From Candidatus Aenigmatarchaeota archaeon (GTDB lineage Archaea; Aenigmatarchaeota; Aenigmatarchaeia; QMZP01), in NCBI GenBank assembly GCA_015520105.1, contig WAQT01000059.1:1-57683 (forward strand): 57,683 nucleotides of DNA, given 5' to 3'. The notes beneath the pieces were generated by a model, which searched no databases, was not told where the DNA came from, and worked only from the letters and a program-made list of their open reading frames with translations. The position numbers and the translations under genes are program-made. Below are positions 47,239 through 56,169 of this stretch, in pieces (the stretch's first letter is position 1; every line of letters starts with the position of its first letter).

Positions 47239-49599
47239 ATGATAAGAAAGCTAAGGCTGGTGAACTGGAAGTCTCATCTGGAGAGCGAGCTGGATTTCTC
47301 CGAGGGAGTGAACGTGCTTGTGGGCATAATGGGTTCCGGAAAGACCAGCGCGGTGCAGGCGATATCCTTCGCTCTGTACGGAACGTTCCCGCTTCTCCAG
47401 TCAAGAAAGACGTCCCTCGACAACATCATAATGAGGAAGCCGCAGAGGAAGGAGAGGGCCGAGGTCGAGGTCTGGTTCTCTCTTGGAGGGAAGGAGTATT
47501 CTGTGAAGAGAGTCGTGGCAAGAGGAAAAGGGACAGCGGAAGCAGAGATAAGGGAGAACGGAAGGATTCTGAACGTGAACGCGCAGGGCGTGACCGAGGA
47601 AGTGGAAAGGATACTCGGCATGGATTACGAGCTCTTCTCCAAGGCGGTTTACGCTGAGCAGAACAACCTTGATTACTTCCTCAGGATACCGAAAGGCCAG
47701 AGGATGGCGCATATAGACAGGATGCTCCGTCTCGACAGGTTCGAAAAGGTGAGGGAGGCCGCTGTATCTCTCACCAACAGGCTGAGGCATGCGGAGAAGG
47801 AGATTTCAAGGGTTGTTGAGGACATGGAGAAGGAAGGCCTTCCGGAGAAGCGGGATGCGTTGAGGAAGGAGCTGGAAGAGGTTGAGGGAAAGATTTCAGA
47901 GGCAAGGAAAGGTCTTGAGAAGGCCGGCAGAGAGGTTGAGTCCCTCTCCAGCAAGGTGAAAGAGTTTGAGGGAAAGGAGAGGGAACTCGGCCGCGTGTCC
48001 GCATCGCTTTCTGCAACAAGGGAAACGGTCCTGGAGATGGAAGAAAGCATAAGAAAGAGGAAGGAAGCCCTTGGAAGGGAGAAGCCTGACGCAAAGAGCA
48101 TTGAGGCAGCGGAGAAGAGGGTCAGGAAGATAGAGGAGAGGCTCAGCGAACTCAGGGAAGAGGAGAGGAAGAAGAGGGAGCAGGTCGCGTCGATAAACAC
48201 GAGGCTAGGGCTGTTGTCAAAGGAGATTGAAATGCTAAGGGAAGGGATTCCTGAAAAGGAGATTCCGGACCTCAGGAAGATTGTTATCAAGGAGCTGGGG
48301 GAGAGGCCGGAAGAGAGGATAGCGGAAATGGAAAAGGAACTGGAGGAGTTGACAGGGAAAAGATATTCCCTGAGTGCAAGAAAGGAGAGTGTTGAGAAGA
48401 GTCTTGCGGAACTGAAGAGGTCCGGAAGCAAATGCCCGGTGTGCGAGTCCGAGATAAGCGATGACAAAAGGGAAAGGCTGATTTCCGGAAGGGAAAGGGA
48501 GATATCGTCTATCGCAAGGGATATAGAGAAGATAGGAAGGGAGATTGAGGAAAGGCGAAAGACTGTTGAAAGAGCGAGGGAGCTTCTCAGCAAAGCGGAT
48601 GAGAACGAAAGGGAAAGAAGGGAGGTCGAGGAGAAGAAGAAGGAAGCGGCCGAGAAGGAGGAAGAGCTTGCGTCCCTGAGGCAGTATCTTGGGGATAACG
48701 TGAAGGATATAGAGGCGATAAAGGAGGATGCGGAAAGGCTGGAGAGCGAGCGCAAGAAAGCTTTGGAGAGGCTGGAGAGGATGAGAGCGGAGCTTTCGGA
48801 GCGAGCGGCAATAGAGGGGATGGAGAACACGCTCAATGAGAAGAGGCTGGAGATTGAAAGGCTTGAGGAAACTGAGAGGAAGCTGAAGGAGGCTCTCGAA
48901 GGAAAGGACATTGCAGGTATGAAGGAGGAATTGCAGAACATGTTCGGAGAGAAGGGAAGGCTTGAAGCCGAACTCGAGGCCCTGTATGAGAGGAAGAAGG
49001 AAGTCCTGAAATCCCTTTCGGATATTGGGGAGAGGATAGAAAGGATGGAGAGGTACAGGGATGAAGCTGAGGCTAACAGGAGAATAGCGGAGGCTCTTTC
49101 AAGGTTCTCGAAGGCAGTCGTTATGACACAGAACCAGCTCAGGGAGGAGTTCCTGAAGAGCGTGAACAGGATAATGGAGAGCGTGTGGGTTGAGATATAT
49201 CCCTACGAGGACATTGAGGGGGTGAGGCTCGCTGTGGAAGGAAGCGATTACGTGCTTCAGGCAAGGGAGCGCTCCGGCTGGGTGAACGTTGAGGGAATGG
49301 CTTCCGGGGGAGAGAGGTCCATGGCCCTGCTTGCCCTGAGGATATCCTTCTCCCTTGCCTTTGCTCCTAACCTGAGGTGGCTCATTCTCGACGAGCCCAC
49401 ACACAACCTTGACCAGAATGCGATAGCGAAACTGTCTGAGGTGTTCAGGGAGAGCCTTCCCTCTCTTGCAGAGCAGGTGTTTCTGATAACGCACGAGGAG
49501 GGCCTTGCGGAAGCAGGGACTGGAAGCGTGTACTTCTTCAGGAGGAACAAGGATGCCAACGGAGCGACGCTGGTTTCGCGGATGGGAGAAGATACATAA
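47239..49599 (+). CDS. rad50: Rad50-like SMC ATPase (DNA double-strand-break repair)
   Basis: A 786-residue protein with P-loop GIMGSGKT (~31), the Q-loop YAEQNNLDYFLRI, two long coiled coils meeting at a CPVC zinc hook (~403), the ABC signature VEGMASGGERSMALLALR and Walker B WLILDEPTHNLDQ. It dimerises by the hook and works with Mre11. It has the expected archaeal length. Its gene is ~25 kb from mre11, so they are not cotranscribed. Confidence 0.94.
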   Translation: MIRKLRLVNWKSHLESELDFSEGVNVLVGIMGSGKTSAVQAISFALYGTFPLLQSRKTSLDNIIMRKPQRKERAEVEVWFSLGGKEYSVKRVVARGKGTAEAEIRENGRILNVNAQGVTEEVERILGMDYELFSKAVYAEQNNLDYFLRIPKGQRMAHIDRMLRLDRFEKVREAAVSLTNRLRHAEKEISRVVEDMEKEGLPEKRDALRKELEEVEGKISEARKGLEKAGREVESLSSKVKEFEGKERELGRVSASLSATRETVLEMEESIRKRKEALGREKPDAKSIEAAEKRVRKIEERLSELREEERKKREQVASINTRLGLLSKEIEMLREGIPEKEIPDLRKIVIKELGERPEERIAEMEKELEELTGKRYSLSARKESVEKSLAELKRSGSKCPVCESEISDDKRERLISGREREISSIARDIEKIGREIEERRKTVERARELLSKADENERERREVEEKKKEAAEKEEELASLRQYLGDNVKDIEAIKEDAERLESERKKALERLERMRAELSERAAIEGMENTLNEKRLEIERLEETERKLKEALEGKDIAGMKEELQNMFGEKGRLEAELEALYERKKEVLKSLSDIGERIERMERYRDEAEANRRIAEALSRFSKAVVMTQNQLREEFLKSVNRIMESVWVEIYPYEDIEGVRLAVEGSDYVLQARERSGWVNVEGMASGGERSMALLALRISFSLAFAPNLRWLILDEPTHNLDQNAIAKLSEVFRESLPSLAEQVFLITHEEGLAEAGTGSVYFFRRNKDANGATLVSRMGEDT

Positions 49600-49687
49600 G
49601 GCACTGAACATGTAATGTGCATATGGTACTGTCTATTGACAGGCGGCTATCATCCAACGTTTATAAATTTTATTTTCTATTACCCTC

Positions 49688-50827
49688 ATGGCAGGAGGGG
49701 TAATCGCTGATGCGATTCAGTCATATATATTCTTACCCAAGCAGAAAGCTTTCGTCTATGCAGAATTCAGTGACGGCGACTCGCTTGTAATAGTTCCTGA
49801 TCCGGACTACTCGATTAAAGAACTTGCATCAAGTGGTATAAAATCAAGTAAATGGTTTGTAAGCGAGTATAAGGGCAAAAAGGGTGGCGAGGCGCTATTC
49901 TCTATCTCTTCTGAGTTCTATCGCGGAGATATCAATCCAGATGAGAGCTATGTCTCAAGAAAAGGTATGGAAAGGTATTTGGGAGAAGATGATGACGTGA
50001 ATACATTGCATGAGTCTGTAACTGATGTGGCTCAAGAGATCAGGAATCAGCTCCCGGAAGCACATAAAGACAATCCATACGCTTTAACCGAAGGGGTTAT
50101 CGACTGGATAAGAGGCAACATTGAATATATTGCCGTTCCAAGACGTATAATCAATCATGTTAAGGAAACCGTAGGTTGGCTTTCCGGAGAAGAAAGGACA
50201 GACGCGTATAAGATTCTTAAATACAGTTTTGGATTGAACGAAGAGGTTCTAGAAAAGGTTGCCGGAAACATACAACTGTCAGCATATTGGAGAGAATCCA
50301 GCAATTACGAGATAGCAAAGGAGCTGATGACAAAAGCGAATAATATATGGAAGGGTTTCCAGTTCTTCTGGCTGGACGAGGAATGCTCTGCGCAAAAAAC
50401 CTTGGAGGAGAAAGCAGGAAAATGCGTTGGGATTTCTAACCTCTTTGTTGCATTGAGCAGGAACCTTGGAATTCCAAGCAGGACGGTAAGCGGATATATC
50501 GGAGACAGATATTTTGGCGGAGCCCATACATGGACAGTCTCAGATATACAACCGTATGGATGGGTGGAGGCTGACCCAACTATGCATCGGTTTACAGACT
50601 TCAGGTATGATGCCTATGCATATAGGTTTTCAATAAACAATGACAATCTTCCGAAACTAACAGTGATTGAAGAAAGCTGTAATGTTTCTGGTGAAGAGTT
50701 TGAGAGCGCCATAAGATTACTGGAAGAAGACAGAAACTGGCTGGATAGATTGTTCGGAAGAATCAAACACAGATATGAGATTGATTTTCTTTCATCTTTA
50801 AAAGAACAATCAGAATCTGAGTTATAG
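49688..50827 (+). CDS. Transglutaminase-like cysteine-protease-fold protein
   Basis: A 379-residue protein with the transglutaminase core triad in order: Cys in AGKCVGISNLFVALSRNLGIPSR (~245), His in GGAHTWTVSD (~280) and Asp in WVEADPTMHRF (~295). No signal peptide is seen, so it may be cytoplasmic. The codons are A/T-richer than in flanking genes, and a TATA (GTTTATAAATTTTA) lies ~20 bp upstream, so it may have been acquired. The activity (protease, amidase or crosslinking) cannot be told from sequence. Confidence 0.8.
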   Translation: MAGGVIADAIQSYIFLPKQKAFVYAEFSDGDSLVIVPDPDYSIKELASSGIKSSKWFVSEYKGKKGGEALFSISSEFYRGDINPDESYVSRKGMERYLGEDDDVNTLHESVTDVAQEIRNQLPEAHKDNPYALTEGVIDWIRGNIEYIAVPRRIINHVKETVGWLSGEERTDAYKILKYSFGLNEEVLEKVAGNIQLSAYWRESSNYEIAKELMTKANNIWKGFQFFWLDEECSAQKTLEEKAGKCVGISNLFVALSRNLGIPSRTVSGYIGDRYFGGAHTWTVSDIQPYGWVEADPTMHRFTDFRYDAYAYRFSINNDNLPKLTVIEESCNVSGEEFESAIRLLEEDRNWLDRLFGRIKHRYEIDFLSSLKEQSESEL

Positions 50828-50871
50828 AATGATTTTTATAAAATCTCTGCAATATTACATCAGGCGATTCT

Positions 50872-51312
50872 ATGGAGAGGCTTGAGGTGAGAAGCCCGGC
50901 TTTCGGGAACAACGAGAGGATACCGAAGAGATACACATGCGACGGAGAGGACGTGAACCCCCCGCTCGAGATTCTCGGTGTCCCTGAGGGCACGCAGAGC
51001 ATAGTTCTCATCATGGACGACCCGGACGCTCCGGGAGGCACATGGGACCACTGGGTCGTGTGGAACATATCTCCTGACACAAAGATAAGGGAGAACAGCT
51101 CTCCTGGCATAGTGGGAGTGAACAGCTGGGGGCAGAACAGCTACGGAGGACCATGCCCTCCTTCCGGAACGCACAGGTATTTCTTCAGGGCCTACGCTCT
51201 GGACACGAAGCTCGATATCCCATCAAGCTCCAGGAAGAGGGATGTGGAAGAGGCGATGAGAGGCCACGTCCTCGCGAAGGGAGAGCTTGTCGGCCTCTAC
51301 TCGAGGGATTGA
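50872..51312 (+). CDS. PEBP-family protein (YbhB/YbcL-like)
   Basis: A 146-residue protein with the PEBP ligand-site motifs YTCDGEDVNPPLEI, DDPDAPGGTWDHWVVWNI and YGGPCPPSGTHRYFFRAYALD. The family binds anionic ligands; prokaryotic members have no settled function. The gene stops 18 bp before the DRG gene start and is probably cotranscribed with it. Confidence 0.93.
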   Translation: MERLEVRSPAFGNNERIPKRYTCDGEDVNPPLEILGVPEGTQSIVLIMDDPDAPGGTWDHWVVWNISPDTKIRENSSPGIVGVNSWGQNSYGGPCPPSGTHRYFFRAYALDTKLDIPSSSRKRDVEEAMRGHVLAKGELVGLYSRD

Positions 51313-51330
51313 TTCTTGCAGGAAGGAAGC

Positions 51331-52407
51331 ATGAGCATTGAGGAAGAGATAAGAAGGATTGAGGACGAGATTTCGAGAACCAAATACAACAAGGCCACGC
51401 AGAAGCACATAGGAGAGCTCAAGGCGAAGCTCGCAAGGCTCAGGGAAGGAATGGAAACAGAGGCGAGGAAGAAGAGGGCGGGCGCGGGGTATTCCGTCAG
51501 GAAGCAGGGAGACGCCACAGTCCTTCTTGTCGGCTTCCCGTCCGTGGGGAAGTCCACGCTCCTTAACAGACTGACCAACGCGGAGTCGCGCGTGGGGCAC
51601 TACGACTTCACGACGCTGGAAGTGATACCCGGGGTTCTCGAGTACAACGGAGCAAAGATACAGGTTCTTGACGTTCCCGGCATAGTGGAGGGCGCGGCCG
51701 CGGGAAAGGGAAGGGGAAAGGAGATTCTTTCTGTGGTGAGGAGCGCGGACCTTGTCATGATAGTCGCTGACATCAGGAAACCTGAGCAGGTCGAAAGGAT
51801 AAGGAAAGAACTCCACCTGGCGGGCTTCAGGCTGGACAGGAAGAGGCCTGACATAACGATAAGGAAAAGAGACAGCGGAGGTATAGAGGTCGGCGCTGCA
51901 GTGAAACTTTCCGAACTCACGAAGGAAACAATCGAGGGAATTCTCCATGAATTCAGGATACGCAACGCGGAGGTCGTGATAAGGCAGGACTGCTCCGTGG
52001 ACGACCTGATAGACGCTGTCGCAGGGAACAGGGTGTATGTTCCCTCCATCACGGTGCTGAACAAGGCTGACCTCCTGGAAGGGAAGACCTTTCCTTCGGG
52101 AGGGATACCGGTCTCTGCGGAGAGGGGAGAGGGCCTCGAGAAGCTGAAAGAGGAGATATGGAAGAAGCTCGGCCTCATGAGGATATACCTCAAGAGAATC
52201 GGGAAGGAACCGGACATGAAGGAGCCGTTGATAATGAGAAAGGGCTGCACGGTCAGGGACGTGGCCGGAAGGATACACAGGCACGCCTTCGGGGAGAGGA
52301 TAAGCTACGCGAGGATATGGGGCCCCTCTGCAAGGTTTCCCGGCCAGAAGAAGGGGCCGGACCACGTTCTCAAGGACTGCGACATAGTGGAGCTGCACAC
52401 GGAATGA
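51331..52407 (+). CDS. DRG-family GTPase (Obg-related) with TGS domain
   Basis: A 358-residue protein from ATG 51331 with AAGGAAG upstream. The order is an N-terminal helix, G1 LVGFPSVGKSTL, G3 LDVPGIVEG, G4 LNKAD and G5 VSAE, followed by a C-terminal TGS domain (LIMRKGCTVRDVAGRIHRHAF). DRG proteins act on ribosomes and translation. This is not HydF, since HydF has an iron-sulfur domain with HxH-C-C motifs instead of TGS. Confidence 0.95.
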   Translation: MSIEEEIRRIEDEISRTKYNKATQKHIGELKAKLARLREGMETEARKKRAGAGYSVRKQGDATVLLVGFPSVGKSTLLNRLTNAESRVGHYDFTTLEVIPGVLEYNGAKIQVLDVPGIVEGAAAGKGRGKEILSVVRSADLVMIVADIRKPEQVERIRKELHLAGFRLDRKRPDITIRKRDSGGIEVGAAVKLSELTKETIEGILHEFRIRNAEVVIRQDCSVDDLIDAVAGNRVYVPSITVLNKADLLEGKTFPSGGIPVSAERGEGLEKLKEEIWKKLGLMRIYLKRIGKEPDMKEPLIMRKGCTVRDVAGRIHRHAFGERISYARIWGPSARFPGQKKGPDHVLKDCDIVELHTE

Positions 52408-52411
52408 GAAG

Positions 52412-52753
52412 CTACAGCATCTTGAGATGGCCTGTTATCCTGTCTATGTCCTCCTCCCCAGCAGGACCGATTGCAAGGGCGGTGACTGTTCCGGGAGGAA
52501 TCTCTGTCCTTCCGGCGTCCCTCACCAAAGCGAGGGGAAGCCCCGCCTCTCCTGCCTTCCTCTTTATCTCCAGCATCTCCCTGAGGGAATCCACGCCGAG
52601 TATCACCTTCTTGGAACCGCTTTTCTCCCATTCCTGCCTGTCCCGGGGGCTTGCCTTCCTGTAGGCCTCGAGCGAGGCGTGGGCTGTCTGGGCAGCAATC
52701 TTTCCCTTGCCCATTCCCAGATCCTTCCTTATCAATATGACCTGCTTGTGCAC
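52412..52753 (-). CDS. pth2: Peptidyl-tRNA hydrolase Pth2
   Basis: A 113-residue protein from GTG 52753 (M-HKQVILIRKDLGMGKG, then KIAAQTAHASLEAYR), with the conserved ALVRDAGRTEIPPGTVTALAIGP end. It frees tRNA from peptides released early. The frame is open far upstream to 53074, but that part is antisense-overlapped by the acyltransferase-like gene. The GTG gives the canonical start and has a TATA-like AATAATAA about 30 bp upstream. Confidence 0.93.
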   Translation of the reverse strand: MHKQVILIRKDLGMGKGKIAAQTAHASLEAYRKASPRDRQEWEKSGSKKVILGVDSLREMLEIKRKAGEAGLPLALVRDAGRTEIPPGTVTALAIGPAGEEDIDRITGHLKML

Positions 52754-52821
52754 AAAAACCACTGAGAATAATTGGTTCCGGTTATTGTTATTATTTAGGT
52801 TCCTCAGAGAAGAAGGTTTCA

Positions 52822-53553
52822 TCAGAGAAGGCCGAGAAGAAGAAGGGTAGCAATGAGAAGGGGCTGGTGGAGGAAGTAGATAATCAGGGAGTTCCTTCCG
52901 AGGAAGCAGAGGGGGGAGAAAGGCCGAGGCCTCCTCATCGCGAAGGAGAACTTCCTTCTTCCGGAAGGGTAAAGGGTGTTGCCGAGGAATATGCCCACCA
53001 GAACGAGACCGAACCAGGGAAAAAGAGGGAAGTAGTCGAAGGTGTAGAAGCTGTACGGAGGGAGGCCGAGCCACAGAAGCCAGGGGAAGGGGAACCTCAT
53101 TCCCTGCAGCCAGAGGCCGGAGAGGATTATGACAAGGCCCGCAGCAAGGCTCAGCCTCTTCCTGTCAAGGAAAGGCCTCGAGAGGATTATGGAGAGGCCT
53201 ATGAGGTGCAGCACGCCGAAGAGTATCGTCCCTTCCGGAACGAGGAGCCAGGTCGCGAGGGTTATGAGCATTCCGTAGGAGAATATCTTTATTCCCCTCC
53301 TTATGTATTTCAGCCATATCATCTTTCCGCTTCTTCCCCTCACTCTCGAGTAGCTCAGCGTGAGGGAGAGGCCCACAAGAAGCAGGAACGTCGCGGCAGT
53401 CAGCCTTGCCAGTAGAAGCCAGAAGCCGGAATCCACATTGATAGGAAGTGATGAGAAGTAGCTGAGGTCGAAGGCGAAATGGAACGCTATCATAGAGATT
53501 ACTGCCGCCCCCCTTACAGCGTCTATCTCCCAGTGCCTGCGTTCGCGCGCCAT
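52822..53553 (-). CDS. Multispanning membrane protein of the DUF1624 / HGSNAT acyltransferase family
   Basis: A 243-residue protein with about seven membrane helices and the family's opening (HWEIDAVRGAAVISMIAFHFAFDL). Arg and His residues in VRGAAV and AFHF are the conserved family sites. Relatives transfer acetyl groups across the membrane or occur in cell-surface modification. No partner enzyme is adjacent. It starts 28 bp from the divergent trkH. Confidence 0.85.
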   Translation of the reverse strand: MARERRHWEIDAVRGAAVISMIAFHFAFDLSYFSSLPINVDSGFWLLLARLTAATFLLLVGLSLTLSYSRVRGRSGKMIWLKYIRRGIKIFSYGMLITLATWLLVPEGTILFGVLHLIGLSIILSRPFLDRKRLSLAAGLVIILSGLWLQGMRFPFPWLLWLGLPPYSFYTFDYFPLFPWFGLVLVGIFLGNTLYPSGRRKFSFAMRRPRPFSPLCFLGRNSLIIYFLHQPLLIATLLLLGLL

Positions 53554-53581
53554 TAATAATACTCGGGATACAATAATATAT
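53554..53581. promoter_or_regulatory. 28-bp divergent promoter with interdigitated TATA boxes
   Basis: The starts at 53553 (minus) and 53582 (plus) are only 28 bp apart. ATTAATAATAC (53551-53561) lies ~26 bp before the plus ATG. ATATATTATTG read on the minus strand (centre ~53577) lies ~25 bp before the minus ATG. Each gene's TATA is thus at the other gene's start, so only one can be bound at a time. Confidence 0.55.
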
Positions 53582-54982
53582 ATGGAGTTCAGGAGCGTTC
53601 TCTCCTATACAGGAACGATGCTGGAGATTCTCGGAGTGCTTATGCTTGTTCCTGTCCTCCTCTCCTGGTTTCTCGGAGAGAAGAGCTATGCGGGATTCTT
53701 CGCGGGAGCTGTCCTCTCCTTCTCTATAGGAACGCTTCTCGACAGGAGATTCAGGAAGGGAGAGCTGGATCTGAGTTCCGCCATAGGAGTGGCCGGCCTG
53801 ACGTTCGCGTGCGTCTCATTTCTCGGAGCTTTCCCCTATCTGGGATATCTGAACCCACTGGATTCCTTATTCGAGTCTGTTTCTGGCTTCACCACCACAG
53901 GCCTGACCGTTGCGGTTCCGGAGAGCCTTCCTTTATCCGTCCTGTTCTGGAGGTCGATGACGCAGTGGATAGGCGGGATAGGGATCATAATGATATTCAT
54001 TCTCCTCTCTGGCTCTCCGGGAATGTCCTCGCACTACCTCTACAAGGCGGAAGGGTTCCAGGACAAGCTGGAGGCCAGCGTGAGGCACGCCGCGAGGAAG
54101 CTCTTCATGATATACGGGGCGTACACGCTTGCCGGCGTGGTTCTCCTGAGCGCCGCGGGCATGAGCCTTTTCGATGCCGTGAACCATGCGCTTACAGGGA
54201 TAGCGACAGGCGGCTTCTCCACGCACTCCCTCTCTGTGGGTTATTACCAGAACGTCGCGGTGGAGGCCGTGATGATGCTGCTCATGGTTCTCGGCGCGAC
54301 CTCGTTCGCTGTGCACGGAAAGCTCTTCGGCAGGAGGTTCAAAGAATACCTCTCCAATCCAGAGACAAGGATGTTCTGGCCCCTCCTGCTCGTCTTTTCT
54401 ATCCTTGTTTCCCTCTCCCTCTACGGCAGCGGGGAAGCGATAAGGAAGGGTCTGTTCTTTTCAGTGAGCGCGCTCACCGGGTCGGGCTTCTCCACAAACC
54501 CGGAGGTTCCCGGGGGCTTCGCGTTCCTCCTCCTGATAATCCTTATGATAGTTGGAGGTTATGCAGGCTCAACCGCAGGAGGCATAAAGCTCATAAGGTT
54601 CGGGATTCTCGTGAAGTCCATACCCTGGTTCGCAAGGAAGATGTCCCTTCCCCAGGAGGCGGTGGTTCCGCTCAAGCTCGGAAGCAGGGTGATAAAGAGC
54701 CACGAGATAGCGATAGTCACTGTGTTCGCGACCATGTATTTCATAATGCTCGCGGGAAGCACGTTCGCTCTGATGGCGCTGGGCTATCCTCTTTCAGCCT
54801 CCTTCTTCCAGTCCGCGTCTGCAGGGGGAACCGTGGGCCTTTCCGTGCTGGACGTCTCCGGGATGCATCCTGCAGGAAAGATTGTCCTGATGCTTGACAT
54901 GCTTCTCGGCAGGCTGGAGATATTCCCCTTCCTTGTCCTCACATACGCGGCCTGGTCCTCGCTCTTGGGTAGGTTCAGATGA
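53582..54982 (+). CDS. trkH: TrkH/KtrB-family K+ uptake channel subunit
   Basis: A 466-residue membrane protein with four pore-loop repeats: SVSGFTTTGLTV, ALTGIATGGFSTHS, ALTGSGFSTNP and SASAGGTVGLSV. The Gly in each selectivity loop is present. TrkH imports K+ with a cytoplasmic RCK partner (TrkA). No separate trkA is adjacent; the CPA2 protein at 29.7 kb has its own RCK domain. Confidence 0.94.
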   Translation: MEFRSVLSYTGTMLEILGVLMLVPVLLSWFLGEKSYAGFFAGAVLSFSIGTLLDRRFRKGELDLSSAIGVAGLTFACVSFLGAFPYLGYLNPLDSLFESVSGFTTTGLTVAVPESLPLSVLFWRSMTQWIGGIGIIMIFILLSGSPGMSSHYLYKAEGFQDKLEASVRHAARKLFMIYGAYTLAGVVLLSAAGMSLFDAVNHALTGIATGGFSTHSLSVGYYQNVAVEAVMMLLMVLGATSFAVHGKLFGRRFKEYLSNPETRMFWPLLLVFSILVSLSLYGSGEAIRKGLFFSVSALTGSGFSTNPEVPGGFAFLLLIILMIVGGYAGSTAGGIKLIRFGILVKSIPWFARKMSLPQEAVVPLKLGSRVIKSHEIAIVTVFATMYFIMLAGSTFALMALGYPLSASFFQSASAGGTVGLSVLDVSGMHPAGKIVLMLDMLLGRLEIFPFLVLTYAAWSSLLGRFR

Positions 54983-56060
54983 GCATACTAATACTGTATC
55001 CGAATTTGTCCCTTAATGTTCTGTATATTTTGGACGAATCCAGAATCGCTGTTGCCTGAGAAAGCGTCTTTCTTCTTTCCTTGGAGAATGTCTCTCTCAA
55101 GAGCGGCTTGCATATCTTCTTTCGCATCTCTCTGGTGATTTTCATAGGAATATCAAATGCACGAGTTTTTATCATAACGTCAAATAACTCTTCCTTCTCT
55201 TCTTTGCTCAATTCTCTGCCCACGTAATCCAGAAACTCTGGCTTCTTTCTGATAAGCGAATATACGGGAAGCGTAATCAGACCGTTCTCTATATCAGAGA
55301 ACTGGTCCTGATATGCCCTTTCAACCGAAGAGGTTTTCTCAAGCGGTATATTGTCTGCCACATCATTGACTATCTGAATACCTGTTCCCAGTGCTGTGGC
55401 GAACCTGTCGAGTGCTTCTATCTCCCTTCTGCTCCCGTCTCCCAGATAAGCGCCAATTCTTGCCACAAACCCAAGAAAATAGCCGCATTTTCTTTTGCAG
55501 GTTTCTATGTATGCCTTCTTGTATTCTTCAAGAGGCATGTTCTGCGCATTCTCTCTTACATTAAGAGCATCTATGTCATCGCCCTGACCAATATAAAGCA
55601 GGTTATTCACTATCTCAAGCTCTTCGATTATCCTCTGTTTCTTATGTTCCGGGATTCCTGTTTCCCTTATAACAGCTTTTGCCTTGTCATAAAGCCTTAT
55701 GCCTTCTATAATAGCTCTCTGCTCATCCGACTTTGTTTTTATCTCTCCTTTCTTGTCAAGCACCCAGTTTATAAGGTAAGTGGACAGATTGTAAATCTCA
55801 ATTGCTGCTGCTATTTTGTAGATATCTTCTGTAACAATTTTGTTGCATACGGCCTTGTATGATTCAATAAGCAGATGTTCTCTTAATCTCGGAGAGTCTC
55901 CCCTTTTTCTGTGTATTGCCCATACTATTTCCCTGCTCCTTTCGCTTCTGTTGCCTTCATCAAGCATCTCTCTTATGGCCTTCTCTATGTATGGTTTTAC
56001 CTTTATTGAGTGTTCCATCATTTTCTTATGATATTCATCGAGGACGTTTTCCCTGAGCAT
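54975..56060 (-). CDS. Polyprenyl-synthase-fold protein with degenerate first Asp motif
   Basis: A 361-residue all-helical protein related to trans-isoprenyl diphosphate synthases: helices around TAVCNKIVTEDIYKIAAAIEIYN and the second metal motif in IQIVNDVADN (usual DDXXD reads NDVAD). At the place of the first DDXX(XX)D the sequence is YLINWVLDKKGEIK, without the Asp cluster. It is therefore a probable relative of FPP/GGPP synthase that has lost or changed catalysis, or has other substrates. It converges with trkH, overlapping by eight bases. Confidence 0.75.
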   Translation of the reverse strand: MLRENVLDEYHKKMMEHSIKVKPYIEKAIREMLDEGNRSERSREIVWAIHRKRGDSPRLREHLLIESYKAVCNKIVTEDIYKIAAAIEIYNLSTYLINWVLDKKGEIKTKSDEQRAIIEGIRLYDKAKAVIRETGIPEHKKQRIIEELEIVNNLLYIGQGDDIDALNVRENAQNMPLEEYKKAYIETCKRKCGYFLGFVARIGAYLGDGSRREIEALDRFATALGTGIQIVNDVADNIPLEKTSSVERAYQDQFSDIENGLITLPVYSLIRKKPEFLDYVGRELSKEEKEELFDVMIKTRAFDIPMKITREMRKKICKPLLRETFSKERRKTLSQATAILDSSKIYRTLRDKFGYSISMLI

Positions 56061-56169
56061 GCAATCATCATTCTTTACTAGATGGTAGTTATAGAATTAC
56101 TTAAACATAGCAGACGGAAATCTGGAATATATGACAATATTTATAAAATATTATTGACATTATTTCTAT

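Noticed and set aside
51331..52407. HydF (third [FeFe] maturase)
   Set aside because: The GTPase has a C-terminal TGS domain and the DRG order; no HydF iron-sulfur motif is present.
52754..53074. Upstream part of the Pth2 frame
   Set aside because: Antisense to or overlapping the acyltransferase-like gene; Pro/Ser-rich shadow translation with no Pth2 homology.
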